The notes beneath the pieces were generated by a model. It was not told the DNA's origin and ran no database searches. It saw only the letters and a program-made list of their open reading frames with translations. Below are positions 43,874-51,777 of a stretch of DNA of 64,000 nucleotides, piece by piece. A program made the position numbers and the translations under genes. Where the stretch lies: contig OZ223207.1 in the NCBI GenBank assembly GCA_965140395.1, positions 186,001 through 250,000 of the forward strand. The letters are read 5' to 3'. Numbering within the stretch: the first letter of the stretch is position 1; each line of letters opens with the position of its first letter. This DNA is from Parvibaculum sp002684405 (GTDB lineage Bacteria; Pseudomonadota; Alphaproteobacteria; Parvibaculales; Parvibaculaceae).

Positions 43874-44716
43874 ATGGCAGCGACCGACATTCTTCAGGAC
43901 AAGGTTGCGATCGTGACGGGCGGTGCGCGCGGGATCGGCAAGGCCATCGCGCGGACATTCGCCGATCAGGGCGCGAAGGTGATGATCGCCGATATCGACG
44001 AAGAGGAAGGCGAAGCGGCGGCTGCCGAAATCGTCGGCCGGGGCGGCGAAGCGGCTTTTGCCTATTGCGATGTGGGCGAGCGGCTGGATGTGCGCAACAT
44101 GGTCTGCGCCACGACCGACACATGGGGCCGGGTCGACATCCTGGTCAGCAATGCCGGTATCGCGCTGGGCGGAGACTTCCTGACGCTGGACGAAGAGAGC
44201 TTCGACAAGGTCATACGAACCAATCTCAAAGGCGCGTTTCTGGTCGGCCAGGCGGTTGCGCAGCAAATGGTAGCGCAGCTGGAGGAAGGCGGCGAGCCGG
44301 GCTCCATCATCAACATGTCGTCGGTGAACGCGATCGTGGCCATTCCGAGCCAGGCGGCCTATGCGGCATCCAAGGGCGGGATCAAGCAACTCACCGAGAC
44401 CATGGCGATCTCGCTCGCGCCCCACGGCATCCGCGTCAATGCCATCGGACCGGGCAGCATTCAGACCGATATGTTGACGGGCGTGAACGACGACAAGCGG
44501 GCCAAGGACGTCATTCTGTCGCGCACGCCGCTGGGCCGCATCGGCCAGCCGGACGAGGTGGCGTCGGTTGCCGTTTTCCTCGCATCGTCGGGTGCGAGCT
44601 ATGTGACGGGGCAGACGATCTACGCCGATGGCGGGCGTCTTGCGCTGAATTACACGATGCAGGGAACGTCGAAGGCCGACGCCCTGACCGGCAAGAAAAA
44701 TCCGGGTCCGGAATAG
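43874..44716 (+). CDS. Short-chain dehydrogenase/reductase
   Basis: A 280-residue classical SDR. Cofactor loop TGGARGIGKAIA (15-26), Asp40-Ile-Asp after beta-2 suggests NAD(H), NNAG-like VSNAGIALGG (91-100), catalytic Asn117, Ser150, Tyr163 and Lys167 (AAYAASKGG). The C-terminal part contains YVTGQTIYADGG. The substrate is unknown; the position right after prpE suggests a role in fatty- or branched-acid metabolism, but SDRs are promiscuous and this is only inference. Confidence 0.9.
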   Translation: MAATDILQDKVAIVTGGARGIGKAIARTFADQGAKVMIADIDEEEGEAAAAEIVGRGGEAAFAYCDVGERLDVRNMVCATTDTWGRVDILVSNAGIALGGDFLTLDEESFDKVIRTNLKGAFLVGQAVAQQMVAQLEEGGEPGSIINMSSVNAIVAIPSQAAYAASKGGIKQLTETMAISLAPHGIRVNAIGPGSIQTDMLTGVNDDKRAKDVILSRTPLGRIGQPDEVASVAVFLASSGASYVTGQTIYADGGRLALNYTMQGTSKADALTGKKNPGPE

Positions 44717-44740
44717 ATAGGCAGCTTCTCTCTCGCTCGC

Positions 44741-44825
44741 GCGTCATGCCCCGCTTTATGCGGGGCATCCACGTCTTCACGCGCCGCCAAAACGTCGATG
44801 GCCCGGACAAGCCGGGCCATGACGC
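44741..44825. repeat. Dispersed intergenic repeat with two hairpins
   Basis: An 85-base element between convergent genes. Outer arms GCGTCATGCCC and GGGCCATGACGC are near-inverted, and two internal hairpins occur: TGCCCCGC..GCGGGGCA (44747-44767) and TGGCCCGG..CCGGGCCA (44799-44819). This 'cgtcatgccc...ggccatgacg' pattern is common in intergenic positions of many alphaproteobacteria (from memory). It has no coding potential and could serve as a bidirectional transcript end. Confidence 0.75.
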
Positions 44826-44860
44826 AATTGTCGGGTTCATTCGAGAGAAGGAAGGCGCGC

Positions 44861-45625
44861 CTACTGGTCTTTGTTCTCGTCTTCGTCGTCGCCGGTCGTC
44901 ACATCCTTGAGCTTGGCGAAAACGGAATCGGGATCGTATTCCCTTTCCTTTTCCTCTTCCTGCGCAGCGGGGACGGGCGGTTCGCCGGCTGCCGCTTCCA
45001 GTTCGGCCGGATAGGGGTCGGCCGGGCGCCCGGCGGTCTCGCTGGTCGGCAGAAGCGTGGTGTCGTCCTCGCTGAGGCCGAGCTTCTTGCGCTCGCGCTC
45101 CAGCTTCTTGGCGGCCTTCTGGACCGCCTCATCGAGTTCGATCTGCGAGCACAGGCCCAGCGTCACCGGATCGACCGGCTTGATGTTGGCCGAGTTCCAG
45201 TGGCTGCGGTCGCGCACGCTCTGAATGGTCGGCTTGGTCGTGCCGACAAGCTTGCCGACCTGCGCATCGGAAAGTTCCGGGTGATAGCGCAGCAGCCAGG
45301 CGATTGCGTCGGGGCGGTCCTGACGGCGCGAGACGGGCGTGTAGCGCGGGCCTTTGCGGGCGACGACCGGCGGCAGCTTGTGCTTGCTCTCGGAGGATTT
45401 GAGACGGGCGTCGGAATCGTTCTGGCAGCGCTCGATCTCGGCGCGGGAGAGCTGGCCGGCGGCCACAGGGTCCATCCCCTTGATGCCCGCGGCAACGTCG
45501 CCATCGGCGATGCCCTTCACTTCAAGCACATGCAGGCCGCAATATTCCGCAATCTGGTCGAAAGTCAGCGCGGTATTTTCGACGAGCCAGACGGCGGTCG
45601 CCTTCGGCATAAGCGGCTGGGTCAT
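44861..45625 (-). CDS. trcR: Cell-cycle transcriptional regulator TrcR (DUF1013)
   Basis: A 254-residue protein matching the alphaproteobacterial DUF1013 family, named TrcR in Sinorhizobium/Caulobacter literature. Two helix-turn-helix-like parts are visible: TALTFDQIAEYCGLHVLEVK (about 18-37) and LSDAQVGKLVGTTKPTIQSV (about 117-136). GDVAAGIKGMDPVAAGQLSR lies between them. The C-terminus (about 185-254) is an acidic, disordered tail. It is thought to act with RNA polymerase in cell-cycle control. A plausible -10 box (TATATA near 45702) precedes the gene. Confidence 0.9.
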   Translation of the reverse strand: MTQPLMPKATAVWLVENTALTFDQIAEYCGLHVLEVKGIADGDVAAGIKGMDPVAAGQLSRAEIERCQNDSDARLKSSESKHKLPPVVARKGPRYTPVSRRQDRPDAIAWLLRYHPELSDAQVGKLVGTTKPTIQSVRDRSHWNSANIKPVDPVTLGLCSQIELDEAVQKAAKKLERERKKLGLSEDDTTLLPTSETAGRPADPYPAELEAAAGEPPVPAAQEEEKEREYDPDSVFAKLKDVTTGDDEDENKDQ

Positions 45626-45749
45626 ATCATCTCCTCTGGTTCACCCGGGTTTCAGCCGGATGACCCCTTTTCTCCTGATCGAGAATTGAGTGGGTATGCC
45701 GCTTATATAATTTCAAACGGCTCTCAATGAAAGCCCGATCCGGGCTCCG

Positions 45750-46754
45750 TCACTCCAAAGTGAGGACGAGCTTGCCGATATGGGCGCTGGATTCCATGCG
45801 TTCATGGGCCTTTGCGGCGTCCCGGAGCGGGAAAGTGGCGTCGATGACCGGTTTTACCCGTCCCGCCTCCAGCAGCGGCCAGACTTTTTCCCGCAGCGCC
45901 GCGGCGATGCCTGCTTTTTCCTCGATTCCCCGGGCCCGGAGCGTGGAACCCGTCAGCGTCAGCCGTTTCAGCATGATCGGCATGAAATTCACCTCCGCCG
46001 TGGAGCCGTTCAGAAAGGCGATGGAGACGATCCGGCCGTCCTGCGCGGCGGCCTTGATGTTACGGGGAATATAGTCCCCGCCCACCATGTCGAGGATTAC
46101 GTCCACGCCGCGGCCCTTGGTGAGGGATTTGGTTTCTTCCACGAAATCCTGGGTTTTGTAGTCGATGGCGGCTTCCGCGCCGAGCTTGAGGCAGGCCTCG
46201 CATTTTTCGGGCGAGCCGGCCGTGGCAAAGGCGCGGGCGCCCATCAGCGAGGCGAGCTGGATCGCCGTCGTGCCGATGCCGCTGGTGCCGCCATGGACGA
46301 GAAAGGTTTCGCCCGCCTTCAGCGCGCCGCGCTCGAAGACATTGGTCCAGACGGTGAAAAAGGTTTCAGGCAGGGCCGCGGCCTCGGTCAGGCTGAGGCC
46401 TGAGGGCACCGGCAGGGCGTGGCTTTCATGGGCGAGGCAATATTCGGCATAGCCGCCGCCGCCCACCAGCGCGCAAACCCTGTCGCCAAGGCGCCAGTTG
46501 GTGACGCCGGGCCCCATGCCGACGATTTCGCCGGCGACTTCCAGGCCGGGCGTTTCCGGCGCGCCGGGCGGCGCCGGGTAGAGGCCCAGGCGCTGAAAGA
46601 CGTCCGGCCGGTTGACCCCCGCCGCGCCGACCCGGATCAGGATCTCGCCATGTCCGGGCTCCGGGCGGTCGATCTCCACCGGCACCAGCACGTCGGGGCC
46701 GCCGGGTTCGTCGATGGCGATGGCGGTCATCCGGGCGGGCAGGGCGTTGGACAT
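45750..46754 (-). CDS. NAD(P)H quinone oxidoreductase (zeta-crystallin type)
   Basis: A 334-residue medium-chain reductase of the PIG3/QOR type. MTAIAIDEPGGPDVLVPVEI and VGAAGVNRPDVFQRLGLYP open the catalytic domain, and the cofactor loop is VHGGTSGIGTTAIQLASLMG. The missing zinc-ligand cysteines indicate the zinc-independent quinone reductase branch. It reduces quinones or enones with NADPH. ATG 46754 is chosen because GAGGA sits about 8 bases upstream; the long upstream frame lacks a ribosome site. Divergent from the DUF1192 gene. Confidence 0.9.
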   Translation of the reverse strand: MSNALPARMTAIAIDEPGGPDVLVPVEIDRPEPGHGEILIRVGAAGVNRPDVFQRLGLYPAPPGAPETPGLEVAGEIVGMGPGVTNWRLGDRVCALVGGGGYAEYCLAHESHALPVPSGLSLTEAAALPETFFTVWTNVFERGALKAGETFLVHGGTSGIGTTAIQLASLMGARAFATAGSPEKCEACLKLGAEAAIDYKTQDFVEETKSLTKGRGVDVILDMVGGDYIPRNIKAAAQDGRIVSIAFLNGSTAEVNFMPIMLKRLTLTGSTLRARGIEEKAGIAAALREKVWPLLEAGRVKPVIDATFPLRDAAKAHERMESSAHIGKLVLTLE

Positions 46755-46896
46755 GGGGCGTTCCTCAAAGGGGCTTGGTTGGGGGGCTTGGGAGTTCGGA
46801 TACAGGACAATCCTTGCGGCCGGCTTGCAGGTCAAGACCGGCGCTCCCACACTGGGCGGGAGACGTGACACGTCCGGAAATGAGAGGACGAAAACG

Positions 46897-47094
46897 ATGG
46901 ATGACGACAATGAACCTCGCCGTCGGCGGGCCGCCTCGCTGAGCGCATTTCTAAGCGAGGATCTGAGCCTTCTCGGCATTGAAGAGCTTCAGGACCGAAT
47001 CACTGCGCTGGAAGGTGAAATAGACCGTGTGCGCAATTTTCTGGATAGCAAGCGCGGCAGCCGGTCGGAAGCCGAAGCGCTGTTCAAAAAGTAG
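46897..47094 (+). CDS. DUF1192 family small protein
   Basis: A 65-residue acidic/basic mixed protein. The core LSLLGIEELQDRITALEGEI, followed by DRVRNFLDSKRGSRSEAEAL, is diagnostic of the alphaproteobacterial DUF1192 family. It is predicted to be one long helix or coiled-coil. GAGGA lies 8 bases before the ATG. Function unknown. A candidate small RNA follows on the same strand. Confidence 0.88.
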   Translation: MDDDNEPRRRRAASLSAFLSEDLSLLGIEELQDRITALEGEIDRVRNFLDSKRGSRSEAEALFKK

Positions 47095-47161
47095 GCAGTC
47101 ACACAACCTATTGAAATAAAAAGATTAATTCGTCTGTTCTGTGACAATTATTTGACTGTCG

Positions 47162-47202
47162 CCCTTGCGGCAAATTGCCACAAGGGTAAGCTTCTGTTAG
47201 TA
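47162..47202 (+). promoter_or_regulatory. Palindromic operator overlapping a putative promoter
   Basis: 47162-47186 is a 25-bp near-perfect palindrome around A47174, with outer arms CCCTTG/CAAGGG and inner arms GGCAA/TTGCC and only one mismatched pair. Its right inner arm contains TTGCCA (47175-47180), a possible -35 box 16 bases from TTAGTA (47197-47202). A protein bound here would compete with RNA polymerase for the downstream small RNA. The promoter call is moderate; the palindrome is certain. Confidence 0.5.
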
Positions 47203-47204
47203 AG

Positions 47205-47320
47205 AGGTTGCTAGGGTGACCTTGCGTAAATCCAGCCATCTGGATTTTGAGTGGCTCCTATCCACTCTGTTTGACGCCTCCCTGTTTTAACTGAGCCGCG
47301 GTTCGCCGCGGCTCTTTTTT
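47205..47320 (+). ncRNA. Candidate small regulatory RNA with anti-Shine-Dalgarno motifs
   Basis: The region between the DUF1192 and DUF1465 genes has no coding potential but three consecutive stems. The first is AAATCCAG/CTGGATTT (47228-47247, 8 bp, CCAT loop). The second is GAGTGG/CCACTC (47249-47267) with a CTCCTAT loop. A single-stranded linker with CCTCCC at 47277-47282 follows, then the terminator hairpin. CUCC and CCUCCC are complementary to ribosome-binding sites, as in alphaproteobacterial anti-SD small RNAs. The start near 47205-47210 is estimated from the putative promoter. It could instead be a 3' UTR or a leader. Confidence 0.55.
47293..47320 (+). terminator. Strong terminator of the candidate small RNA
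   Basis: A 9-bp perfect stem (GAGCCGCGG with CCGCGGCTC), TTCG tetraloop and TTTTTT. It lies 200 bases after the DUF1192 stop, too far to be simply that gene's terminator. Confidence 0.95.
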
Positions 47321-47496
47321 GTCTCAGCATTGTAAAATTTGTCCCGGTATCTTTGTCGGGGCGGCTTTTCCGGCTAGATTTTCGTCACATCCCCCTGTGT
47401 ATGACCCGTTGCGGCACAGCCTGCGCTGGCATGGCTCTTGATGCCTGTTCGTCAGATTGTTTCGAGATGGACCACCCGACAGGGCGGGAGATGGCA

Positions 47497-48051
47497 ATGA
47501 CGAGAAATGAAAACCCCGGTGAGATCGTTTTCGCAGAGCCCGGCACAGGGCTCGCGGCGACCATGCAGCGCGAACTTTTCGAGCGCACATACGAAGAGGG
47601 CATGCAGCTCGTGGAGCAGACCTCGGCCTATCTGGACGGGGACGGCCGGGATGCGGCGCGCTATCTCAACCGCCACGCCTCGCTTGCCTATGCGACGGAG
47701 AGCATGCGCCTGACCACCAGGTTGATGCAGGTGGCCGCCTGGCTCCTGATCCGCAAGGCGGTGGTGAGCGCCGAGGTATCGCCGGAAGAGGCGGAGGACG
47801 ACCGCTACCGGCTCTCGACCAAGGAACTGGCCAATACGGCCTCCATGAAGGATACGCCGGGCCTGCCGGGCGATTTCCTCGAGCTCGTCGAGCGCTCCGA
47901 GAGGCTTTATGACCGGGTGCAGAGGCTGGACGACCAGTTGAGGCGCGGGGTCGATACGCGGGCGCAGGCGGTTAATCCGGTGGCCGAGCAGATCCGCCGG
48001 GCCGAGGATTTCTTCCAGGAGAATGTGCTGCGCTTTCCGGTTCCCGAATAA
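47497..48051 (+). CDS. DUF1465 family protein
   Basis: A 184-residue helical protein of the DUF1465 family. Family segments are LFERTYEEGMQLVEQTSAYL, LAYATESMRLTTRLMQVAAW and KDTPGLPGDFLELVERSERL. It is cytoplasmic, without a known function; the family is confined to Alphaproteobacteria. The ATG at 47497 is preferred because GGGAG lies 6 bases upstream; the ATG at 47491 abuts that site. It is convergent with rpmE and shares its terminator. Confidence 0.88.
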   Translation: MTRNENPGEIVFAEPGTGLAATMQRELFERTYEEGMQLVEQTSAYLDGDGRDAARYLNRHASLAYATESMRLTTRLMQVAAWLLIRKAVVSAEVSPEEAEDDRYRLSTKELANTASMKDTPGLPGDFLELVERSERLYDRVQRLDDQLRRGVDTRAQAVNPVAEQIRRAEDFFQENVLRFPVPE

Positions 48052-48079
48052 GCGCCGCCTTCATCCTTCAGGCAAAACG

Positions 48080-48115
48080 AAAGCCCCGCCTTCCATATGG
48101 AAAGCGGGGCTTTTT
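48080..48115. terminator. Bidirectional terminator between DUF1465 and rpmE
   Basis: A long inverted repeat (AAAGCCCCGC..TTCC / GGAA..GCGGGGCTTT, 48080-48112) with an AT-rich centre, followed by a T-run on the plus side and preceded by AAA-containing sequence on the other. Confidence 0.85.
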
Positions 48116-48138
48116 CGTGTCTTTCGGGCGGAACCGCC

Positions 48139-48357
48139 TTACTTGATGAAGTCGAACTTCTTCTTGAAGCGGCTCACGCGACCGCCACGGTCGACGAGCT
48201 GCGCCGAACCGCCCGTCCAGGCCGGATGGGTGGTCGGGTCGATATCGAGCGTCATCGTGTCGCCTTCCGCGCCCCAGGTGCTGCGGGTCTGGAAGGTGGT
48301 CCCGTCGGTCATGGCCACGTTGATGACGTGGTACTCGGGATGAATGTCTTTCTTCAT
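48139..48357 (-). CDS. rpmE: 50S ribosomal protein L31 (zinc-free type)
   Basis: A 72-residue protein, MKKDIHPEYHVINVAMTDGT at the start and VSRFKKKFDFIK at the end, matching L31 of the large subunit, which bridges the subunits. The CxxC zinc-ligand residues of the zinc-binding form are absent: the protein contains no cysteine. AGGAAGG precedes the ATG by about 8 bases. The gene has its own promoter at 48437-48465. Confidence 0.95.
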   Translation of the reverse strand: MKKDIHPEYHVINVAMTDGTTFQTRSTWGAEGDTMTLDIDPTTHPAWTGGSAQLVDRGGRVSRFKKKFDFIK

Positions 48358-48670
48358 GGCTCGCGCCTTCCTGAAGGGCTGAATGTCGCGGATGCCGGCG
48401 CGCGACGGCTCATCGCCCGCGCTGCCGGAATGGGGGCTTATAACGAAGAGACCCGTCCGGTGCAAGAGGTTTGGCGGGCCTTTCCGGCGGTTTCCTTACG
48501 CATTTGTAATTGCCTCAAGCGGGACATATCGGCGCGGGCGGGCCCCGCCAGATTGTTGGCCGTCCAAGGGGTTGATATACAACCTCACCGGAACATGCCG
48601 CGGGCCCGCTTTTGCCACAAAGCCTTTTGCCCGGACCGGCCCTTTTTGCCAACAGTTTCCAGGTCTATCG
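48358..48670. other. Intergenic region with divergent promoters of rpmE and an ABC exporter
   Basis: About 313 bases. The left part is the rpmE leader and promoter. The right part must drive the ABC transporter; GTTGATATACAAC near 48574 is a weak inverted repeat. No RNA gene or open frame of note was found. Confidence 0.5.
48437..48465 (-). promoter_or_regulatory. Promoter of rpmE
   Basis: On the minus strand, TTGCAC (48465-48460) and TATAAG (48442-48437) are exactly 17 bases apart. The leader to the rpmE ATG is about 70 bases. Confidence 0.7.
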
Positions 48671-50512
48671 ATGAGCAGGTCAGCCAATACCGTCGCCGAA
48701 GCCATTGAGGAAGAGGCCCTGCGCCGTACGCCGGCGCGTGGCGTGAAACCCATCGGCAAGCTCAGACCGTTTCTGGGGCGCTACAAGGGCATGCTGCTGA
48801 TGGCGCTGATCTCCCTGATGGGGGCGACGCTGGCCACGCTGGCCTTTCCGCTGGCCACGGGCCGCATCATCGATCACGGTTTCAATGCCGAGGATGCCTC
48901 CCTGATCGACCAGTATTTCCTGGCCCTGATCGGGGTGGCCCTGGTGCTTGGCGTTTCTTCCGCCTCGCGCTTCTTTTTCGTGAGCTGGCTTGGCGAGCGC
49001 GTGGTCGCCGATATCCGCAGCGCCGTCTATGCGCATGTGCTGCGCCTGTCGCCCGCCTTTTTCGAGATGACGCGAACGGGCGAGGTGCTGTCGCGGCTCA
49101 CCGCCGATACGACGCTTATCAAGCAGGTGGTGGGATCGTCGGCCTCGGTGGCGCTGCGCAATCTCTTCCTCTTCATCGGCGCCGTGTCGATGATGGCCTA
49201 TACGAGCCCCAAGCTGTCGCTTTATGTGCTCTTCGCGATCCCTGCGATCATGTTGCCCCTCATCCTGCTGGGGCGCTGGGTCAGGCGGCTTTCGCGCGAC
49301 AGCCAGGACCGGCTGGCGGATTCGAGCGCCTTCGGAAGCGAGAGTCTCAATGCGGTGCAGACCGTGCAGGCTTTCACGCATGAAAAGATCGAGATCGAGC
49401 GGTTCACCGAGACGGTGGAGCGCACCTTCAATGCCGCGCGCGGGCGCATCACGGCGCGGGCCGTGCTCACGGCGCTGATCTTTTTCGTCGGCATGTCGAG
49501 CGTGGTGGTGGTGCTCTGGCTTGGCGCGAAGGCCGTGCTGGCGGGCACGATGACGGGCGGCAATCTCGCCGAATTCATCCTCTATGCGCTTTTCGCGGCG
49601 ACCTCGCTCGCCTCGCTTTCGGAAGTCTGGGGCGATATGCAGATGGCGGCCGGCGCGACGGAGCGGCTGGTGGAACTGCTGCATGTGGAGCCGGAAATTC
49701 AGGCGCCGGCCAACCCCAAGGCGTTGCCGAGCCGTGTGGCGGGCGCCATCGGCTTCGACAAGGTCACCTTTTCCTATCCGACGCGGCCCGACTTTTCGGC
49801 ATTGCACGAGTTTTCGCTCGATGTGACGCCGGGCGAGACGGTGGCGCTGGTGGGGCCGTCTGGTGCGGGCAAGAGCACCGTCTTCCAGCTCCTGCTGCGT
49901 TTCTACGACCCGCAATCGGGCAAGGTGATGCTGGACGGCATCGATCTGGCGGAGGCCGACCCGGAGGAAGTGCGCAAGCATCTGGCCGTGGTGCCGCAGG
50001 ACACGGTGATGTTCGGCGCGTCGGTTGCCGAGAACATCCGCTATGGCCGCCCGGAGGCGAGCGATGCGGAAGTGCGCTCGGCGGCGGAGGCGGCCCGCAT
50101 CGCCGAGTTCGCCGAAGCACTGCCCCAGGGCTACGACACCCATGTGGGCGAGCGGGGTGTGACGCTGTCCGGCGGGCAGCGCCAGCGTATCGCCATTGCG
50201 CGCGCCATCCTGCGCGATGCGCCGGTGCTGCTGCTCGACGAGGCGACGAGCGCGCTCGACAGCGAAAGCGAGCATCTGGTGCAGGCCGCCCTTGAAGAGC
50301 TGATGCAGAACCGCACGACGCTGGTCATCGCGCACAGGCTTGCCACCGTGCTCAAGGCCGACCGGATTATCGTCATGGAGAACGGCCGGGTGGTCGAAAC
50401 GGGCACCCATGCGGAGCTCGTGTCCAACGGCGGGCTTTACGGGAGGCTCGCCAAGCTGCAATTTGCAGGTGGATCCGTCGAGGCGCTGCAGGCCGAAGCG
50501 GCCGCTCAATAG
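48671..50512 (+). CDS. ABC exporter (fused permease-ATPase)
   Basis: A 613-residue half-transporter. Residues 1-330 contain six membrane helices (MLLMALISLMGATLATLAFP; FLALIGVALVLGVSSASRFF; FLFIGAVSMMAY and so on). Residues 365-600 are the ATPase with Walker A GPSGAGKST, signature LSGGQRQRIAIARA, Walker B LLLDEATS and the His switch IAHRL. It works as a dimer, exporting a lipid or drug as in MsbA-like families; the substrate is unknown. An in-frame stretch upstream of 48671 is not likely coding. AGGT precedes the ATG. Confidence 0.92.
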   Translation: MSRSANTVAEAIEEEALRRTPARGVKPIGKLRPFLGRYKGMLLMALISLMGATLATLAFPLATGRIIDHGFNAEDASLIDQYFLALIGVALVLGVSSASRFFFVSWLGERVVADIRSAVYAHVLRLSPAFFEMTRTGEVLSRLTADTTLIKQVVGSSASVALRNLFLFIGAVSMMAYTSPKLSLYVLFAIPAIMLPLILLGRWVRRLSRDSQDRLADSSAFGSESLNAVQTVQAFTHEKIEIERFTETVERTFNAARGRITARAVLTALIFFVGMSSVVVVLWLGAKAVLAGTMTGGNLAEFILYALFAATSLASLSEVWGDMQMAAGATERLVELLHVEPEIQAPANPKALPSRVAGAIGFDKVTFSYPTRPDFSALHEFSLDVTPGETVALVGPSGAGKSTVFQLLLRFYDPQSGKVMLDGIDLAEADPEEVRKHLAVVPQDTVMFGASVAENIRYGRPEASDAEVRSAAEAARIAEFAEALPQGYDTHVGERGVTLSGGQRQRIAIARAILRDAPVLLLDEATSALDSESEHLVQAALEELMQNRTTLVIAHRLATVLKADRIIVMENGRVVETGTHAELVSNGGLYGRLAKLQFAGGSVEALQAEAAAQ

Positions 50513-50550
50513 AGACGAAACAGATAACAAGACCAACAGGGGAGGGGCGG

Positions 50551-51654
50551 ATGCCCAGATGGCTGGTGTATTCGGGTCTGGCCGTATTCGCGGTGGTGTT
50601 TGCCGGCAGCGTGCTGACCTGGCGTTTTCTGTCGGCTGCGGGCTATTTCACCGAGGTTCAGACGGAAGTGGCCGCCGACTGTCATGAAATCCGCTCCGTG
50701 CCGGGGCCGGAAGACATCGTGGTGGACCGGCAACGCGGCGTCGCCTTCGTTTCCGCCTATGACAGGCGGGCCGTCATGGCGGGCGGCGAGGGGAGCGATG
50801 CCGTGCGAGGCGGGATCTACCTCATCGACCTCAAGGGGCCGCGCAAGGATTGGGGGCTCAGTCCCGTCACGCCGCGCGAGCCTGAAAGTTTCCGCCCCCA
50901 TGGCATATCGCTTTACGAAGACGCGACGGGGACGCGGCGGCTCTTCGTCGTCAATCATCCGGCGAATGCGGCCGGCGAAATCCTCATCTACGACATCGGC
51001 GACGACAACCAGCTGACGCTTGCGCAGACCGTGCGCAGCTCGCTTATCGTGTCGCCCAATGATGTGGTGGCGGTGGGCCCCGACAGCTTCTACGCGACCA
51101 ATGATCACGGAACGTCTTCGCCGACGGGCAAGATGGTGGACGACTTCCTGCTGCTGCGGAACGGCAATATCGTCTATTACGACGGTAGCGAAATGCGCGT
51201 CGCCGCGGATACGCTGGGCTATCCCAACGGTATCAATGTGAGCCCGGACGGGTCGCGGATCTATGTGGCGACGACCATGGAGGCAGCGCTGCATGTCTAT
51301 AAGCGCGACCCGCAAAGCGGGGTGCTGGAGGCGTTCGATTTCGCCCGGCTCGGGACGGGCACGGACAATATCGACGTGCTGCCGGACGGGACGCTGCTCA
51401 TCGGGTCGCATCCCGATCTCGTCATGTTCATGGAGCATGCCGGAGACCCCAAGGCGCTGTCGCCGGGACAGGTGGTGCGCGTCGAACCCGCCAGCGAAGG
51501 CGGCGGCAAGGCGGGAACGATCTATCTCAACAAGGGCGAACAGATTTCCGGTCTGTCGGTCGCGGCGGGCTACAAGGACCAGATGCTCATCGGCGCGGTG
51601 TTCGAGCCGAAGATTCTGGTCTGCAAGCAGAGCACGGAAATCAAGTCGTATTGA
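50551..51654 (+). CDS. Paraoxonase/arylesterase-like beta-propeller protein
   Basis: A 367-residue protein with an N-terminal membrane anchor or signal (LVYSGLAVFAVVFAGSVLTW) and a six-bladed propeller resembling PON/SMP-30 and strictosidine synthase-like enzymes. Calcium-site-like residues occur in GPEDIVVD, SPNDVVAVG, YPNGINVSPDG and DNIDVLPDG. It probably hydrolyses lactones or aryl esters in the periplasm; this is inferred from family resemblance. It begins 38 bases after the ABC exporter stop and may be cotranscribed with it. Confidence 0.8.
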   Translation: MPRWLVYSGLAVFAVVFAGSVLTWRFLSAAGYFTEVQTEVAADCHEIRSVPGPEDIVVDRQRGVAFVSAYDRRAVMAGGEGSDAVRGGIYLIDLKGPRKDWGLSPVTPREPESFRPHGISLYEDATGTRRLFVVNHPANAAGEILIYDIGDDNQLTLAQTVRSSLIVSPNDVVAVGPDSFYATNDHGTSSPTGKMVDDFLLLRNGNIVYYDGSEMRVAADTLGYPNGINVSPDGSRIYVATTMEAALHVYKRDPQSGVLEAFDFARLGTGTDNIDVLPDGTLLIGSHPDLVMFMEHAGDPKALSPGQVVRVEPASEGGGKAGTIYLNKGEQISGLSVAAGYKDQMLIGAVFEPKILVCKQSTEIKSY

Positions 51655-51667
51655 GGTGTTTTACGCT

Positions 51668-51750
51668 CGTCATTGCGAGCGGAGCGAAGCAATCCAGAGG
51701 CGATGCGGTGAGGCGCTGGATTGCGTCGTCGCTTTGCTCCTCGCAATGAC
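51668..51750. repeat. Dispersed palindromic repeat (CGTCATTGCGAG type)
   Basis: An 83-base imperfect palindrome between convergent genes. The left arm contains CGTCATTGCGAG and AGCAATCCAG; the right arm contains CTGGATTGC and TCGCAATGAC. This sequence type is one I recognise as recurring in intergenic regions of many alphaproteobacterial genomes. Noncoding; could act as a transcript end or be a remnant of a small mobile element. Confidence 0.8.
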
Positions 51751-51777
51751 ACGAGAAGAAGGGCGCCCCGGGGCCGT

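Noticed and set aside
42161..44425. Very long open frame (about 750 codons) on the minus strand opposite prpE and the SDR gene
   Set aside because: It is a shadow of GC-rich codon bias: both plus-strand genes have full family motifs, and the antisense product is rich in Arg/His/Asp with no recognisable domain.
44861..46979. Toxin-antitoxin pair among the small genes near trcR
   Set aside because: DUF1192 and DUF1465 are recognisable alphaproteobacterial families, and neither is paired with a toxin-like gene.
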